This document shows positions 1 through 10,915 of a DNA stretch of 64,000 nucleotides, piece by piece. The DNA lies in the NCBI GenBank assembly GCA_963377175.1, contig CAUJNA010003771.1, forward strand, positions 2,018,087 to 2,082,086. Direction: 5' to 3'. Both the position numbers and the translations under genes were made by a program. A model generated the notes under the pieces. It was not told where the DNA came from, did no database searches, and was given only the letters and a program-made list of their open reading frames with translations. How positions within the stretch are numbered: position 1 is the first letter of the stretch; the number at the start of each line of letters is the position of its first letter. Origin of the DNA: Effrenium voratum. Its lineage: Eukaryota > Sar > Dinophyceae > Suessiales > Symbiodiniaceae.

Positions 1-854
1 CCTGTAGGTCGATAGCTGTAAGAAAAGGAGGAGCGGGGGGCCAAACTCAGTCGCCGAGCTGATGCCGGGATGCTGGAGATGCTGGCTGGTGATCCCGTCC
101 CCCACCTTCACAACTCCTGTTGCTACCATTCTGCTATATCACTCAATTCAAGCTCTAGCATTTCGCACCCTCCGGGTTTCTCTCGAGAGCTTCGACGGTT
201 ATCTTTTTTCAAGGCACTTCTTCTTTGAGAAGGCTTACACGTTGAACGTCGGCTTCTGAGATCACCGCTTCGGTCCCAAGAGCGTTCAGCTCTGAAGGCG
301 CCCGCAAGCAAAGCCTGATGGTCGAGCTTCAGTTTGTTGCAAGGTGTCAGCATCATTTGGGTGCGCCCCTTTTTTAGGGCACCACCAAAATAGTGTTTTC
401 CTTTGCGGCCCACAAAAGGGGGCTTTTACCTGAAAAAAAGTCACCTATACTTGTCAAGGCCCAGGAAAACGGTGTTATTTGGGCCGTCTGACCACTTTCC
501 CGAGTTTCAGGAACGTCTTTCATGTTGATTTCGGATTTCCCTCTTTCCAGCAATGGAAGTGGACAGGGGGCTTCCCCAAAAGGAAAGTCGTCTTTCAAAA
601 CTCTCCTGTCAGCTTCCATGATTCTTGGAGGATATCCCATGTGTCCTTATTTGCTGATGTTTTACATTTAGGTTGAGTGATATTCTTGGTGGACGTATGC
701 AGGTGTCTTACAATTTAGAGGCCTCAAAATGGCTGGTTTTCCTGTGGTCTCCCTTTAAAGGAACCCAACACAACAAAAACGGCGCCCACAAAAAAAAACA
801 GACACCCCGATAAAAAGGGGACGGCTGAGCGCCGCCTTTTTTTTACGCACCAAG
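1..854. other. Non-coding stretch, no gene recognised
   Basis: No reading frame here has both protein-like composition and splice context. The sequence is rich in short words shared by repeats elsewhere in the window, such as CCCTTTAAAG and TTTCCTGTGG near 730-770. It is probably intron or intergenic DNA built from decayed short elements. Confidence 0.4.
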
Positions 855-943
855 GTGGGGTTGGCGCGTTTGGAGAATCGGCTCTCGGAGTTTCAGCTAC
901 AGCTCTTCTGGCAGGCCGGAGGCTCTCGAGGAGACCTTGTTGA
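855..943 (+). CDS. Exon of unrecognised protein
   Basis: A T-rich tract ending in CAAG precedes an open frame reading VGLARLENRLSEFQLQLFWQ and then AGGSRGDLVD. The composition is helix-like, with alternating Leu and charged residues, unlike the surrounding DNA. The frame stops exactly where a CTAGGTCCCC TIR element starts (944), so the element probably forms the downstream intron. The last four exon bases, TTGA, would be the left target duplication. I do not recognise the family. The exon is called only from its 3' splice context, composition and the abutting element. Confidence 0.45.
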
Positions 944-1050
944 CTAGGTCCCCCGGCTAGGTGCCCTTTCTTACCGCTTCTTTTTTGGTTGGGAGGGTTC
1001 CCCTAAAATAGACTACAGAAAAAAGTTTGTACTTTAACTATCTTTAACTT
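944..1050. mobile_element. TIR element family A, copy 1 (right end decayed)
   Basis: It starts CTAGGTCCCCCGG and shares the inner words GGGAGGGTTCCCCTA and AATAGACTA with intact copies at 49992-50104 and 58840-58948. The expected right terminus (GGACCTAG) is missing, so this copy is diverged or truncated. It sits directly after the exon ending at 943. Confidence 0.55.
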
Positions 1051-1806
1051 GTTGGGTGAAACAGTGGACCCACAAGTTAACTGTTTGCAGAGGGGTCAGC
1101 AGCAACCAAGATACCAGGCATGCGTTTTTGTTGTTCTTCTGGCGGCACAACCCATGTTACCTAACAACAGGACCAGGTGTGTGTTGTGCTGTTTTTTCCT
1201 GGGGGCACAACAGTTGCCATTTGCTCAAATGACCTGGGGAATCTTGGTTGGGCAGGTTGGTGTGGGCGACGTCAGCACCATATGCGGCAAGATCTGAAAC
1301 AAGAGCCTGCCCCTGGGGACGGACAGCTTGCCATGCATGCCAGGAGTTCCGAATCAGTCTGGCCGCAGTGGCCACGCAACATTTTTTAAGAGTTCCAGGC
1401 TCGTGTTGCACAAAGGGCTGCCCTGCTCCCTGCTCCCTCGGCAACAAACTGCGCCGTAGCTTCAGCTGGTTGACTGTCGCTCGGGTCAAGCGACCACCAC
1501 GCCAAAGGCCCTTGCAAGGCGGACATCTGGCTTGGCCGTGTCCTTTCTGACATCCTGGGCTTGCTGCGGGGGCTTCCAACACGAACTGTCCTTCCTAAGG
1601 CTTCGAGATGAGTTACACTTCAGGGGCCTCCATTCTGGAATGGGTGCCAAATAAAAATCCAGCTAGATAGCCAAGTTGCGATCGCTGTTTTCAGTCACTG
1701 CTGGTTTTTGGGGTCAAGTGCACGGAAGAAAAAGAAGAAGCCGCGCGATCGCAACTGGCGATCGGTCGGAAGGTGCCAAACCAAAAGGCAACCCACCGCC
1801 TTCCAG
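1051..1806. other. Non-coding stretch with a small hairpin
   Basis: A short inverted repeat lies at 1044-1080 (TTAACTTGT against ACAAGTTAA). No convincing exon was found, although 1400-1560 is moderately GC-rich. Probably intronic. Confidence 0.35.
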
Positions 1807-1886
1807 GGCCACGCTGGGGTGGAGTCCATCACCGCGGCCCTGAACGAGGAGCGCCGCAAGAACGCCCAGGAGGGCGAGGCCGCTTG
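1807..1886 (+). CDS. Exon of unrecognised protein
   Basis: After a CCTTCCAG acceptor, the frame reads GHAGVESITAALNEERRKNA and continues QEGEAA. This is a charged, Ala/Glu-rich helical stretch, and third positions are strongly GC-biased as in the other exon islands here. The donor is unclear; a GC donor after GAGGGCGAG is possible. It could belong to the same gene as the exons at 855-943 and 3458-3600, since all lie on the + strand. No family is recognised. Confidence 0.4.
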
Positions 1887-3193
1887 GGGGTGGGGGTGGG
1901 TGGGAAGCACCGCACCCCCTTGCATTTGCCTTGTATATTAGGGTGGCTCGCTTTGTTTTTTTCGTTGGGGGGGGGCGGGACCCGCAGATTGCCTTTAGAA
2001 TCAATCAAACAGCGGTACTATTAGAAAAAACACCAGCATATTTTTAGTGCCCTTCGGTGAAGGGCACTTGACGTGTTTTTGAATCGACTGACAACTGCCA
2101 CATTTGATGGGGCCAACCTGGAATGGCCCGAACATGGTGTCTTGAGTGTCAAAGCGTGTTATTTGAGTGTCAGTGGGGGTGCGAATCGAGGTCACCTACC
2201 CCTCGGAAAGGTCACTTATGCTAGTGTCGGTGCTTTCCGGGTGAGTGTCATTCGCGTGTCGGCCCAGCGTCGGTCCCCCTGTGTGAGTGTCATTCGCATT
2301 CACGTGTCGCTGCGGCTCGATTTGCCCGGACTGCGGAGTGATCTGCTGGGAGGGCAACCCTGAGGGTCTAAGTGCCCTTTAAATAGCGTAAGTGACCTCT
2401 TCGATTTAGGACTAAGTGACCTTATTTTCAAAATGGATCATAGCACGCAAAAATGAATCGAGGGCACTGAAAGAAGCTTGCACCCATATACTGTATTGTG
2501 TTTGTCCCCTGTTGGCTGAAAGGCAAATCCTATCTTGCTTCCCAGGCTCGTCTCTTTCTGAGGCTCGGTACCCGTTTCAGGGTTGATTTATGCTGTCTGA
2601 TTCTTATTTTGAGACAAACTCGGGTAGTAGGTCGCCAGGTATTATTGCTCAAAGTTTTACCATGGATGGTGTCCCTTTGTCACATAGTATATTGGTAACA
2701 CGCATCACTTGGCTTGTTAGACCACTATATGTCTAAACACGCTTACTTGTATTTGGAGTTGTTCACTTACGGAGGTGTCTTGAAATGGCGAACCCATTTG
2801 GACATGTGTTTTGGTGGCAACACCAAAAGGAAAAGCAGCCAATTCGGGAGATGACTATTTTGTGTGTCTGGTAGGGCTTGAACGTCTGTTTTGAAGGGAC
2901 AACAAAAGAACAACCACCATGTTGAAGCTTACTACTCCCTGAGTCGGACTTGATTTACTTTTCGGGATGAATTGAGTGGAGACGCAAGTGGACCAATCCA
3001 GTCAGGCAGAACTGGGCCAAGAGGGGCTCTCAGATTCGCATGCGTCTCGACCCGCGGTGGAATAAGTTTTGACCCTTTCCTGTACCAAGGCCGTCCCCTG
3101 TAAAGTAATACAGGAAAATAGTCGTTAGTATGGCCCATTTTGGTATGATAGGTTTTGGGCTCTTCAATTTTCAGAGCCATGATTGGACCAGAT
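1887..3193. other. Non-coding stretch
   Basis: At 2050-2420 there are echoed phrases (GAGTGTCATTCGC, GTGTCGG) and the word AAGTGACCT, typical of degenerate local duplication. The phrase ACTCCCTGAGTCGGACTTGA near 2933 recurs with variation at 4470, 32090, 35690 and 52835, so it marks another dispersed repeat. No exon was found. Confidence 0.35.
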
Positions 3194-3302
3194 GGATGTG
3201 GCTCAAAAGCAAAGAGCTAGGCTTACACTGGTTTTAGTATTTGTTTCCATTTACCAAGGTGCCATTTTGGGCACCATGCTTGAGATTATTTGAGCCACAG
3301 CC
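3194..3302. mobile_element. TIR element family C, copy 1
   Basis: The left end GGATGTGGCTCAA is complementary to the right end TTGAGCCACAGCC. The internal phrases GTTTCCATTTACCAAGGTGC and CATTTTGGGCACC recur in copies near 54655, 54814 and 55226. About 109 bp. No clear target duplication is visible at this copy. Confidence 0.65.
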
Positions 3303-3457
3303 AAATGGGTGTGTCAAAGATGGGCCGCTCTCATGTTGGTTGTCCTTTCTATCCCCCTTTAAAGTAACCTCTAAAAGGCTACAACAAAGAACAACTGATC
3401 AAACAAAACAAATGTTCAAAATTGAAAAATGATCAAACGTCACATGTTTTTCCACAG

Positions 3458-3600
3458 GCAAAAACAGCGCGACGTGCCGCGCGCCGTGCCGTGCGCGCTC
3501 GGCCAGACCCCTGCGGTGATCAACCCGCGCTTCGTGAAGAGCTCGCCGGATCGGAAGGCCTTCCCAGGCCGATGGGCCAACGAGACTCGGGACTCGGGAG
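3458..3600 (+). CDS. Exon of unrecognised protein
   Basis: A TTTTTCCACAG acceptor is followed by a GC-rich frame containing QRDVPRAVPCALGQTPAVIN and PRFVKSSPDRKAFPGRWANE. The first base completes a codon from the preceding exon. The 3' boundary is uncertain: a GC donor after TTCCCAG (about 3567) or a later site near 3600 would both work. Basic, Pro-containing sequence; I do not recognise a family. Confidence 0.45.
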
Positions 3601-3656
3601 GGATGCGGTTTCCGTTTTTGTCTCATTGAACCCACCTCGGTTCTGCTTGGATACGT

Positions 3657-3823
3657 GTGAGTTCGGTTGGGTTCCTGGATTTGAATTGGAGAGGTGGTTC
3701 GGATGCGAATGGTTTTGTCCGGTTCACGTGGGGGGTGAGTTCGGTTGGGTTCCTGGGTCCAGTTTTCATTGGAGAGGTGGTTGCGATGCGAATGGTTTTG
3801 TCCGGGTTGAGTTGGGGGGTTGA
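3657..3823. repeat. 78-bp tandem duplication
   Basis: Two adjacent units begin GAGTTCGGTTGGGTTCCTGG at 3659 and 3737. Both contain GGAGAGGTGGTT and GATGCGAATGGTTTTGTCCG, giving a 78-bp period with few differences. Confidence 0.75.
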
Positions 3824-4851
3824 GTTGGATTTGGTCCCTAGACTTTGCTTGAAAGGGTGGAGAGAACACCCGTCACCCCGAAAGGAAACGGCCTGATACT
3901 TTGGATCGACAATCTTCACAGTGATTGGGAGCGGTTGGGATGCATGAAGCATAGCTATGCTTGGGATAAGCCAGTTGTTTCTTCCCCGCGTGTTGGGAAT
4001 ATGGAAAATCGGATTTGCTAACCCTGCATGTTGATCAGAACAGTATCATTTGGGTGATCCTAAATGGGTTCTAACAAATGGGTTCCTTTCGGGCACACAT
4101 GACTGTTTTGCGTGCAAGCTGGAACCCATTTGTTGCGCTAAAAATTGAAGGTGTTTGCGGTAAATATACCGACCACTAAAGCATCAACGTTTGTTTATGG
4201 GTTTCCCACCAACCAACATAATCCCACGTTGAACCCCCAAACGGGCCATCAACAATCAAAGAGTGAGCTAGCTTTCTGCAGAAAACCCTAAAGAAGGAAG
4301 TGGGTAGTCCGAGATCGCCCCATTGGGTTGGCCTTGTTATTGAGGCGACTCGCGCCGAGTGTTTATTTAGGTTGGTGGTCATTTTGGGGCCGAAGGGAAT
4401 ATTGATCAACCCCAATTTGTTGATGGCCGGTTTGGGGGTTCAATGGGGGACTTATGGGGATATCGACCCCCAACTCCCTGAGTTGGACTTAAGTTACTTG
4501 TTAGGCCTGGACTGTAGTGACAAGCAAAACATGGTTCTCTTTTGGGGTGAATCCATCCGAGGAAGCGAGTTCGTATTTGGCGATCCTCAGGTAGAACTCT
4601 CCTGTTGGTTTCCATGGTATGATTCGGGCTTGCAAGTTCTCAGGAAATGTGGGAATGGGGAAAACCCTCCCCCACCACGGAGCCTTTTTGGAAGTGAAGG
4701 TGTGTTTAGCAATATTCCCCACACCGAAGCGCGTTTGAGGGTTGCTGTATCACCCCTGCTGATCACAGGCTCCAATCAGAGAATGTTTTTCCACTGTCTG
4801 GGTGCTAGGTACTGTTCCCAAAAGCAACCCAAAAAAGGCTGGGTGACTCTA
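3824..4851. other. Non-coding stretch
   Basis: A long open frame runs at 4300-4870, but it crosses repeat words (ACTCCCTGAGTTGGACTTAAG) and a TIR element, and its composition is not protein-like. I see no supported gene. Confidence 0.4.
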
Positions 4852-4942
4852 CCTGGAGTCTCCATGACCCTTTAAAAATGGGGTCATTACCCAAAATAAA
4901 GGGGTCATGGACCCATTTTTAAAGGGTCATGGAGACTCCAGG
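4852..4942. mobile_element. Palindromic TIR element (TA duplication) beside an exon
   Basis: The two ends are a perfect 31-bp inverted repeat starting CCTGGAGTCTCCATGACCC, and TA flanks both sides (4850-4851 and 4943-4944). The 91-bp element ends 14 bases before the exon at 4957 and supplies most of the 3' part of that intron. Related but decayed termini occur at 8428, 9470, 21550 and 57330. Confidence 0.8.
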
Positions 4943-4956
4943 TATTTCTTTTCCAG

Positions 4957-5109
4957 ACCGAATGGCGAAAGACTCCCACGGCCATGCTGAAGCCAGGCGA
5001 GAAGTGGGAGCTTATCAACTTCCTGCCCAAAGTCTTTCCGGGCTTCCGGGGATTGCCGGAGGAGTCTGCTCGTCGCCTTTTCTCCAGATGCGAAGTCAAG
5101 CGGGCTGGA
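4957..5109 (+). CDS. Exon, possible start of a cyclic-nucleotide-binding domain
   Basis: The exon lies between a TTTCTTTTCCAG acceptor and a GTGAGC donor and is 51 codons long, phase 0 at both ends. It encodes a Lys/Glu-rich lead followed by INFLPKVFPGFRGLPEESAR and RLFSRCEVKRAG. The pattern L-P-x-F-x-G-L-x-E-E, then R-L, then V-x-R resembles the first helix and strand of cAMP/cGMP-binding domains, where a G-E phosphate-binding cassette would follow in later exons. That cassette was not found, so the domain call is tentative. The exon itself is well supported by two good splice sites. Confidence 0.55.
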
Positions 5110-7322
5110 GTGAGCCTGCTTATTCAGTGTGTTTCACCCTCTAAATTTGTATACCAAACATGTTCACCAAACTGGTCCCGGAGTTCTGTTGTGTTGTTCT
5201 GGAGTTGAGAAAAGCCAAAACAAATCTGTAAACAAACATGTTTTTGGTTGCCCCACTAAAAATGGTGAAACCCAAAAAGCGTTCCCATTTTTGACCAGAG
5301 CCGCTGCCAAACGTTGAAGTGGGAAGGCCGTTGTTCCCAGTGGCATCACGGAAGAGATTCCATTCCCAGCGGCCCTGACGTTGTCATGTGAACACGGCGA
5401 ACTTGGGATCACGATATAGATTTCTGTTTCGAATGGTTGTGACTTGGAGTGCACCAAATGGTATCTTGTCTTGCGGGGCTTTGAATCCCGGCAATCTCCT
5501 GCAGATGCGGCATGGGGGGGGGCGTTGCTCGTTTTGCTTGTCTTCTGTTCGCGTGGTGAATTGTCACAATCTACCCAATTTGCCAGGTAGAAGGAGTTTC
5601 AGGATCAGGTGTGGCTTGCTTTGTGCTTGCTTTCCGGGGTTAGCGTAATGATTGGCCCCTGCAACCCCTCAGTTGTTTGCGTTTGCGTTTTTCTGCTCAT
5701 GTTGCTTTATTGCGTTGTGGCTTTGCACAGGGTTGCAATGGGTCTATGTTTTTGTTTTTTTCTTTTTCGAGTGTGCCCTTTCAAGGTTGGCTAAAATGGA
5801 GACCAAGAGGGTGGGCCCCTTTTTTGACATATACCCTACTGGACCCCCATGTCTGTTTGTGTGCTGGGATTCTGCCGCTGTCACTTTCGGACGACTCATT
5901 GCTCCAGTGCGACGGTCGCAGAGTCGCTTCGACCAAGTGATTTGCGCTTCCATTAGACCAACAAAGTCAGAATCAGAAAGTTATGTTTCCTGTGTACCGC
6001 AGATGTGGGCATTAGAGGCTTTCCAGAATCAGGTATCGACGAGTGCAATGAAGAACACTGGCGCCAAACCAGGTTTTGTTCAGGGGGCTGTTTGTTTGTT
6101 TCCATGAAGGCCTGATATCATCCGCTTTTTGCAAGCCGACCCTGATGAGGCGTTTCCCGTTATATAAACCAACCCCGCAAATCGGGGACCCTTTAAACTC
6201 ATTAAACTGCACACACACACACACACAAACACACGCCCAGCCCACACACTCGTTTACGGAACCAACCCTCGGGCATGCTTTGAGCATAGCCCATAGCTTG
6301 GCTCGTGCGCGGCTTTGTGTCCAGGACGGGATCGGACTGTCGGGTGCAAATGTTGCACGGCAATCCGTCGGGGTATCGAACAAGCTATAGTAGGTAGGCG
6401 GAAACCGTACATGGTAAAACCTAATGGGAAAATCGGATGAACAAACCTCTTAACTTTTTCGGGGGTGTGTCCCGTTTGGTGGGGTTCATTGCACTGGAGG
6501 GTAAGCCCGGTTGAGTCACTGATTCGGAACCCCTGATGCCTGATACTAGTGAGTCTGTCCTTTTTGAGACTCGGACCTTTTGTGGATGGCTTGAAATGAA
6601 AACGAGAGAGGAAGCCACCTTGATTGGCGTTCCTCCTATCTCCATTTTCCTTTCAACAACCCCCAAGACGGGTACCGAGTCTCAAAAGAAGCAAAGCACG
6701 CTCATATCGAGTCATGTGCGGTGTTCTGCAAAATCCATCTTCAACTAAAAAAGCGGTGTTCTGCAAAAAACATCATCTCCGCAAAAGGTGGCCTTAAAAA
6801 AGACAGAGCCCTTTACTGGAGGAGCAGCCCCCCCATTGTTTTGGACCCACCGGGACGAGTCAGGGTTCGGGATCGCTTTCCGATCGAGCTCCCGATGTTC
6901 TCTTGGCTTATCTTCACCGTTCTTGGATCAAGTTTAGTTCCATTGCAAGTTTTTGTTTTCCGCTTCATTGTTAGCAGGGGGCTGCAACAAAACAGCTGTT
7001 TGTTTGCTTCCATTCCAAGGGTTGTGAAGTTATGTTTATTGATTTTACTTGAGTAAGAGCCACATCAAAAATGGTTGGCTGACATGAAACCGCATCCAAT
7101 TAATATATGTCCACCAAAAGGTCTCCAGTATATTAAAATTCAATCTCGCCTTGACACCAGCTGATTTTCAGCTTGGGAGCTTCCTCGTGGCATCAACCTT
7201 TCATGGGGAGGTTCACCTGAGACGATCCGAAGAAATACTACCCCAGAAAAACTCGGGTCCAGATATCATAAGACTACGTGCATTGTGTAGGATGGGAAAC
7301 GTTGGTATCAGGGAAGGTAATT
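5110..7322. other. Intron or intergenic DNA
   Basis: At 5245-5296 there is a decayed relative of the element at 30049-30154 (shared word GCCCCACTAAAAATGGT). A CA dinucleotide run lies at 6209-6230. The phrase TGTGTACCGCAGATGTGGGC near 5990 recurs at about 26085, 50150 and 60595, marking another dispersed family. 5300-5395 is GC-rich and might be an exon, but no frame is convincing. Confidence 0.35.
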
Positions 7323-7415
7323 CTCAGTTGCCCAAAGCGAATCGACCGGACCGGACTTGTTGGTTTCCTGTTTCAATCCGATAGAACCTGATGTTTCCAG
7401 GTCCTTTTGGCAACT
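7323..7415. mobile_element. TIR element of the CTCAGTTGCCCAAAG family, diverged copy
   Basis: The left end CTCAGTTGCCCAAAGC and right end CCAGGTCCTTTTGGCAACT match the copies at 23149 and 41013. The outermost right bases are changed and the target duplication is not clear. Confidence 0.55.
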
Positions 7416-7502
7416 TATATTTTCCGCACCGTGTTTAGCCATGTCACACCCCGAGTTGTTGAAAGTGCCTCCTGGTTCCCAGACCAGTCTTGAGTCTTGC
7501 AG

Positions 7503-7618
7503 GCGGCCTGGTGGCGACGCCGGGGCACAGTGATCACGGTGACGAGGCCATGAAGAGAAATGGCAGGCGCGAGGAGTCGACGGGACAAGCCCTTGATGGA
7601 TGTCGGTTGCCTTGAAAG
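7503..7618 (+). CDS. Possible exon, unknown
   Basis: After a GTCTTGCAG acceptor, the frame reads GGLVATPGHSDHGDEAMKRN and continues GRREESTGQALDGC before a stop. It is GC-rich relative to its surroundings. No donor is convincing, and the frame could be chance. Confidence 0.25.
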
Positions 7619-10329
7619 CGCTGAAGGGGGATCGCTCGTCTTGTTTTTGGGGAAACCCGCATGGATTGTAAGGATTTGTTTGGGCTCCCGAATTTTAAGA
7701 CACGCCCAATGTTCTTGAGGACTTTGGGTCTGGGTGTAAGGAGGAGCCTGGATCCAAACGACGACTCAAAGGACCTTTTTGCCGAAATCACTTGCAAGGT
7801 TCCAATCGGTGAACTATCTTACTATCTTCCTGACCTGGACTTCAAGCTTGTTGGGAAGACCATATTTCAGTGGTAAGCAACAAGTTCAGACTTTCCTACT
7901 GCAACTGGTTTCTCTTGTTGCCTTTGACGCCTGGTGAATGGATTCACCAGGCTTTTGATTCAGTTTTCAGGCCATGGTATCAGATACCCCTCATGTAGTG
8001 CCGTTCTTGAAGGCACCGCCTTGGGCGTGCCCCTTGAACGGATCTCTGGGGGTGGGTTCTTGACGTTTTTTGTTTAATGCGTTCCTTAATCAAGGTTGCT
8101 CCGAGCCCCCAAGAGATAACCCGACTTTGGTAAAACGTTGGCTTGATGTGCGGCTTTCCCTTTTTTATATGGACCGCATCTTTGGTTTGGCAGAAACGTG
8201 GGTTTCCATTGGCTTTAGGTCCAGTTTCTTCGGTATCCTCTTTCCAGGGACCTAAATTCAGGGAGCTCCAGATCACACGCTCGACCCAGACCTGCAGTGC
8301 CTGCTGCTTTCCTTATTTGTTTGACCCAACTGCTGTGAATTCCCCAAGAGGGGGTGGGTGCAAGAAAGAGAGATGGGTGTTTGAGACAGGATTTCTCTTT
8401 TTTCTAGATTTCCTTACCACAGGACTACCTGGAGTCTCCATCACCCTTTGAACATGGTGGCATTGCCCAAAAGAGAGGGGCGACCCCTTTTTGATTCGGG
8501 TCAGAAGGATCATCTTGGGACACGCGTCCGGGATCATGAAACTGGCGAGCGATTCCATCAATTCCAAGGGGGGCGCGCGTAACCGGTAACCTGTACCCCT
8601 GGTGGGGATTCCATTCTGATTTCAGGTTTTGGAGCCCATTGTAACATTTGCCGACACACTCCTTCCGTGACACAGTTTAGTTTTAGACTAACCCTCCATT
8701 CCAACAGTTTCGCCCTGTATCTTCCACATCTATATCTTCCATAGTCATGGTCCACATCTATCTTGGCCCACTCACTTCGGCGCAACAGCTCTTTGTTAAT
8801 TCTTGTGTCTTAGGATAGGGGACCCCGCAAAATGGGTGGTTGACTCTGTGTCCCTTTAAACATCCCACAAGGGGTACCTGACCTGTTGAAAGTGGGGGTC
8901 ATTACCCAGAAGAAAGGGATGTCATCCCATGTTTGATTCGGGTCAGAAGGAGACTCTGAGGGTAGAATCTTAGGACAGTATATATATATATATAGGAGGC
9001 TAAACCACCCTCCAAAAGGGGTACCCTCAAAGCAGAAACTCCCTCTTTCAATTTTTTTGGTTTAATTATTTCTTTTGGGAAGCCCATTTTAGTGGAAAAG
9101 CCCAAGTCTGGACTTTTTGCAAGTGCGGCCAACCCCCCCATTGTTCTGCGCTGAGGCCTGGGGGCAGCTCCGAGCGTTTCCCAGGCATCATTGTCCAGAG
9201 CGGAGCATTACGTTGGAGTACCCAGAGACCATGGAGTCTTTCTTGACTTACCTCTTAAAAAACACAACTTTTCAACCTTGTTGGGGCAACATGGGCTATA
9301 TGTCTGTAAAAGATTAACTTCCCCAGGGCTTGGAGTCTTAAGGGGTAAGTTGAGGGTGCCCCTTTTGGGGCTGGTTTAAGCTCCGTCCCAAGAAATCAGC
9401 CGGAGTCGAAGGGCCCGAATCAACCATGGGTTGCCAACTGATTCTTTTGGGTGACCCCATATTTAGCAGGTCATGGAGACTCCAGGTCTCCAGGTAGGTG
9501 CGGAGATTTGCTCGTTGAGTTCTTTACATTGGGCGGACCGCGAGATGTATCAGGCTCTATTGTGACTCAGGTGAGCTTCGCTTCACATGTCAAGTCTATG
9601 TTGCATTCGGAAGGGACACGCCCAAAGCTGTAGCTGTTGGGGGAACCATGTCCTTGGTGCATCATAGCGGTTTATGCGGGTCAAACACCAACCCAGCAAT
9701 CAATGGAAGGGACGGACATCACACAAGTGTGTATTTTGTCATCATGAGCTGATTTGGATGTTGATCATTGAAATACCCCGCAACCCCATTGTAATTTTTG
9801 AGCCCCTTATAGAATAGTGAGTTACAATGTTTTACAACTATATAATTTTAGCATTCCTTTCACTGGTCTTAGATCACCCCACCACGAACACGAGAGACGC
9901 CCGTGCTCTTTGTAGTGTTCCATAGTTATTTGTCGCTTGGTTGGTTCTTCTTTAGGCCGACATCTATATTCTAACAGGGGCAACTTGTTGTCCCTAGAAT
10001 GCAAACCATCAATCAGGGCTCATTTTCCCAACAACTTAGAACACTAGCACAAAGCATCCTTGTGTTTCTTGTTCCCAGGTCTGAAGTGCCTCTTAGAAGG
10101 AACGTTGACGCCTACCCCCCTCCTCAAAGCCATCCTCAAAAGGTACTTGGACTTTCTTCTGATACTTGCATATTGTGCTGAGGAAGAGGAGGAATCTATG
10201 CACATATCCTGTCCGATTGTATGCTTCCCTTTAACCATCTTTAACCCACAACAGGTAATGGTGACCCCACATTAATCAGCCCGACTTGATTACTAGTGCG
10301 CTTCTCTCCGGGTGCCTGGTTGTTGGACC
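7619..10329. other. Intron or intergenic DNA with decayed elements
   Basis: 8428-8525 starts with the terminus TA-CCTGGAGTCTCCATCACCC, and 8830-8950 and 9440-9495 carry further pieces of the same palindromic family. An AT run lies near 8985. A GC-rich island at 9148-9215 could be exonic, but two frames are equally plausible. Nothing else was recognised. Confidence 0.35.
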
Positions 10330-10490
10330 GAGACCACTTTTGGAGGAGAACACCGCACCCCACCCCCAATTAATAAACTGGGGTTGATGAATATATCATT
10401 ACTTTTGGAGGAGCCCCCACCCACCCAGTACAAGGTTGATGAATATATCATCACTCTTGGAGGGGCCCCCACCCCGCTATCAAAAATATG
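10330..10490. repeat. Short tandem element array (CTTTTGGAGG units)
   Basis: Three imperfect units begin ACTTTTGGAGGAG or CTCTTGGAGGGG, followed by a C-rich stretch and then GGTTGATGAATATATCAT. Related single units occur at 53690-53775 (also with GGGGTTGATTAATAT) and near 44455. Confidence 0.55.
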
Positions 10491-10666
10491 GCCGTGGGTC
10501 AACACCAATGGTACTATTTTGGGGTAGGCGCACAACTCATTTTCTTCTTACTGTTTTAGTGGGGATTGGGATGTTCACTGGGGGTACGGGGTTTTGACCC
10601 ATAGCCATATGGGGTCAACACTACCTCCACATCACGCGTTCGAGTTCGGCCACGTCCCGCGCTTAG

Positions 10667-10770
10667 GCCGCGGAGGCCGCGTCTTTCGCTTTCAACGGCC
10701 AGCTGCGGAAGTGCCAGCGGGCCGCGCAGTGGCGAGACGCGTTGCTTCTTCTGCGCCCGGGCGAAGACAG
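10667..10770 (+). CDS. PPR-repeat exon
   Basis: A GCGCTTAG acceptor is followed by AAEAASFAFNGQLRKCQRAA and QWRDALLLLRPGED. The motif F-N-x-x-L-x-K-C-x-x-x-x-x-W-x-x-A-L-x-L-L matches the two-helix pentatricopeptide repeat as used in dinoflagellate PPR proteins. These are RNA-binding, usually organellar, proteins for transcript processing. Third positions are G/C-rich, unlike the flanks. The donor is uncertain, since a decayed TIR element follows from about 10795. This may be the first visible exon of a gene whose other PPR exons start at 20185. If so, the satellite block lies in its introns, but these could also be two genes. Confidence 0.6.
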
Positions 10771-10794
10771 GGGCTGTGGCCATGCCTTCGGGCT

Positions 10795-10915
10795 CTCAGC
10801 TCAGTTGCCCTGTGGTGCCCGTTCTTTTTCAACTTTTTTTGGGAAAGGTTCCCTTCAAACACTCAACCAGCAAAAAAGGATGCCCTTTTTGGGCGCCATC
10901 TCTTGAGCTTTTCAT
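10795..10915. mobile_element. Family E short element
   Basis: It shares TTTTTTGGGAAAGGTTCCC, CAACCAGCAAAAAAGGATGCC and a C-rich right part with copies near 39538, 40000 and 60066. The other copies end GGGCATCTGAG; this one ends near CTTGAG. Borders are approximate. Confidence 0.5.

Noticed and set aside
4300..4875. 191-codon frame on the + strand
   Set aside because: It crosses dispersed repeat phrases and runs into the palindromic element; codon use is not like the exon islands.
7503..7618. Metallo-beta-lactamase-like TPGHSD motif
   Set aside because: Only six residues match, with no second metal motif nearby. Kept as an unknown weak exon.
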